Assembly: GCA_964406795.1 (NCBI GenBank)
Contig: CAYOTA010000022.1
Location: 1-13,250 of the forward strand
DNA length: 13,250 bases
Reading direction: 5' to 3'
DNA from: JAGORM01 sp964406795
GTDB lineage: Bacteria > Patescibacteriota > Microgenomatia > Levybacterales > GWA1-39-11
Shown here in pieces: positions 12,146 through 13,250 of the stretch. The notes beneath the pieces were generated by a model. It saw only the letters and a program-made list of their open reading frames with translations. It was not told the DNA's origin and ran no database searches. A program made the translations under genes and the position numbers. How positions within the stretch are numbered: position 1 is the first letter of the stretch; every line of letters starts with the position of its first letter.

Positions 12146-12659
12146 ACCTTTGTCTTGCCTTTTGTGCCAACTTTCTTACACCATCCAACGGTTTGCCGGG
12201 AAGTTTTTTGATAGTATCAGGACGTATATATTCGTCCTGAAGCTGGTTTAACAACATTTTTGCACCAGTATATCTCACCATTTCTTCATAATCACCTTGT
12301 TGTGGAGGTCTTTCTAGATTTTCCAATGCCAGTAACTCAATACCGGTTAACTCAAAAGGTATCATATACTTTCCAAAATCTTTTCTGTAAGCCTTTCCCA
12401 TACGCGCTAACGCCCTATTTGCTGTCGTAATTTCATCAGTTTCTGTGTGGTGATCATAGCTATCAAGAAATTCCTGATCTTCACGTATCCACTTTTTTGA
12501 TAATACAATAAAACTTTTCAACCGTACCGGATGGGCGTGTAGGGTTGCAACGCGCGGATCAGAAAGATCAATTTTTCGTTGAGCCTCTTGCTGCTTTTTT
12601 TCAGCTTCATGCTTATCCCAAGCGGCACCTGCTACTTGCTCAAATATTTCTATTCCCAT
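12129..12659 (-). CDS. Hypothetical charged helical protein
   Basis: A 176-residue protein without a recognised family. I take ATG 12659 because the -10 box TATAAT ends exactly 6 nt before it; an in-frame GTG two codons upstream would be cut by that transcript start. Features are a charged helix (WDKHEAEKKQQEAQRKIDL, about 14-32), then an apparently all-helical body with LKSFIVLSKKWIREDQEFL and DEITTANRALARMGKAY segments. ELTGIELLALENL and YTGAKMLLNQLQDEYIRP follow, and the C-terminus is basic (KLAQKARQRFGKQK). No signal peptide or membrane segment; probably soluble. The gene follows the partial gene at 12696 by 36 bp but has its own promoter in that gap. Confidence 0.65.
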   Translation of the reverse strand: MGIEIFEQVAGAAWDKHEAEKKQQEAQRKIDLSDPRVATLHAHPVRLKSFIVLSKKWIREDQEFLDSYDHHTETDEITTANRALARMGKAYRKDFGKYMIPFELTGIELLALENLERPPQQGDYEEMVRYTGAKMLLNQLQDEYIRPDTIKKLPGKPLDGVRKLAQKARQRFGKQK

Positions 12660-12665
12660 ATCCAC

Positions 12666-12694
12666 ATTATAATTCTCAAGTATGATAAATTCAA
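12666..12694 (-). promoter_or_regulatory. Promoter of the gene at 12659
   Basis: Minus strand: -35 TTGAAT (12694-12689), 17-nt spacer, -10 TATAAT (12671-12666), then 6 nt to ATG 12659. It fits entirely between the two genes and predicts a leaderless mRNA. Confidence 0.75.
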
Positions 12695-12695
12695 A

Positions 12696-13250
12696 TCACT
12701 CTGTATTTCCAGGCTGAGGAATAATCGTTACACGTGCTCCCAACTTCAACATATTAGGTGGCAATGAAATTTGCCTATTTGCAATCCAGCACCTTTTCAG
12801 AAACCTGTCTCTAAACATATACAAATTCCTACACAGACTTAACTCATTTTTTTCATAAAGTGAGTCAGCAAATGATTTAAACGCATAAGAAATATATTTT
12901 TGTTCATCCACGTTTAATGAGATTCCGATAATAGGGTGTACTGTATCTCTTGTTGGGAGAGCGCTGTGAAATTTATCAAGAATTGTCTCATAATCTGCCG
13001 CAAGAAAAGTCTTTGTACTCTCAACACTTTGCGGATCTGTGGGGTTAAATATTGCAAGTGCTTGAAAACTTCTGTTATAAACTCCCGGCGTTAAAAGGAC
13101 ACGTCGCGGCTGATCAAACTTCTGATTAATTTCTCTATATTCTACTCTACCCATGATTACGGGATTATAAAAGGTATAACGAATGAAATCAATTATTTGT
13201 ACTGGATGAGTACCTCGGTAACACTTGGGGGTAGTAAGAATCAAGATACT
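12696..13250 (-). CDS. Hypothetical protein, 5' end cut by the window edge
   Basis: The frame is open to the window edge (185 codons visible, last in-window codons AGT ATC before a TTG at 13244). No convincing start lies before the conserved-looking segment PKCYRGTHPVQIIDFIRY, so I treat the gene as partial. The YRGTHP segment faintly recalls the first arginine strand of R-S-E type ADP-ribosyltransferases, but no S-T-S or E-x-E motif follows, so no function is claimed. Later segments include RRVLLTPGVYNRSFQALAIF and a helix YISYAFKSFADSLYEKNEL. It ends PPNMLKLGARVTIIPQPGNTE and stops with TGA, the only main gene here to do so. Confidence 0.55.
   Translation of the reverse strand, partial: SILILTTPKCYRGTHPVQIIDFIRYTFYNPVIMGRVEYREINQKFDQPRRVLLTPGVYNRSFQALAIFNPTDPQSVESTKTFLAADYETILDKFHSALPTRDTVHPIIGISLNVDEQKYISYAFKSFADSLYEKNELSLCRNLYMFRDRFLKRCWIANRQISLPPNMLKLGARVTIIPQPGNTE

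Noticed and set aside
12696..12698. TGA recoding (Gly or Trp) as in some CPR lineages
   Set aside because: TGA terminates the gene at 12696 and the HIT upstream ORF, and no conserved gene contains an in-frame TGA.

Overview
The window looks like a piece of a small-genome bacterium of the Candidate Phyla Radiation (Patescibacteria, most like the Microgenomates side). This is inference from gene content: a short prolyl-tRNA synthetase without the usual editing insert, a trimmed YbeY, two different ribose-phosphate pyrophosphokinases in a row, very tight spacing, AT-rich DNA, and several proteins I cannot assign. The standard genetic code fits: of 17 main reading frames 11 end in TAA, 5 in TAG and 1 in TGA, and conserved genes read through cleanly. 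I see no tRNA, rRNA, CRISPR array, transposase or integrase.

Layout. Positions 125-2879 (+) hold a glycerophosphodiester phosphodiesterase-like protein with a twin-arginine N-terminus, an amidoligase-like protein and an ADP-ribosyltransferase-like protein; the last two have nearly identical 34-bp promoters. Positions 2839-5994 alternate strands: a DHH/MYG1-like phosphoesterase (-), a Lys/Pro-rich C-terminally anchored protein (+), proS (-) and a small membrane protein (+). Positions 5972-10571 are a minus-strand information-processing and nucleotide block in the order rpsU, ybeY, dnaX, ybaB, prs, second prs-like gene. The 160-nt gap before ybaB and the 245-nt gap between the two prs genes hold RNA-like inverted repeats. 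Positions 10749-13250 hold a second phosphodiesterase-like Tat protein (+), a HIT hydrolase (-) with a duplicated gene start, and two unassigned minus-strand proteins, the last cut by the window edge.

Whole-window pattern. Nearly every gene that begins a transcript has a sigma-70-type -35/-10 pair whose -10 box ends only 5 to 8 nt before the start codon, so the mRNAs should be leaderless or nearly so. Genes inside the rpsU operon (dnaX, ybaB, prs) have Shine-Dalgarno sequences instead. rpsU is the exception among first genes: it has a predicted 70-nt leader with mutually exclusive hairpins. All four convergent gene pairs overlap tail to tail, without recognisable intrinsic terminators.

The items I would look at first are the leaderless/SD split together with the structured S21 leader, the co-regulated amidoligase plus ART-like pair, the duplicated HIT gene start that makes a 27-codon upstream ORF, and the structured elements around ybaB and between the prs genes.
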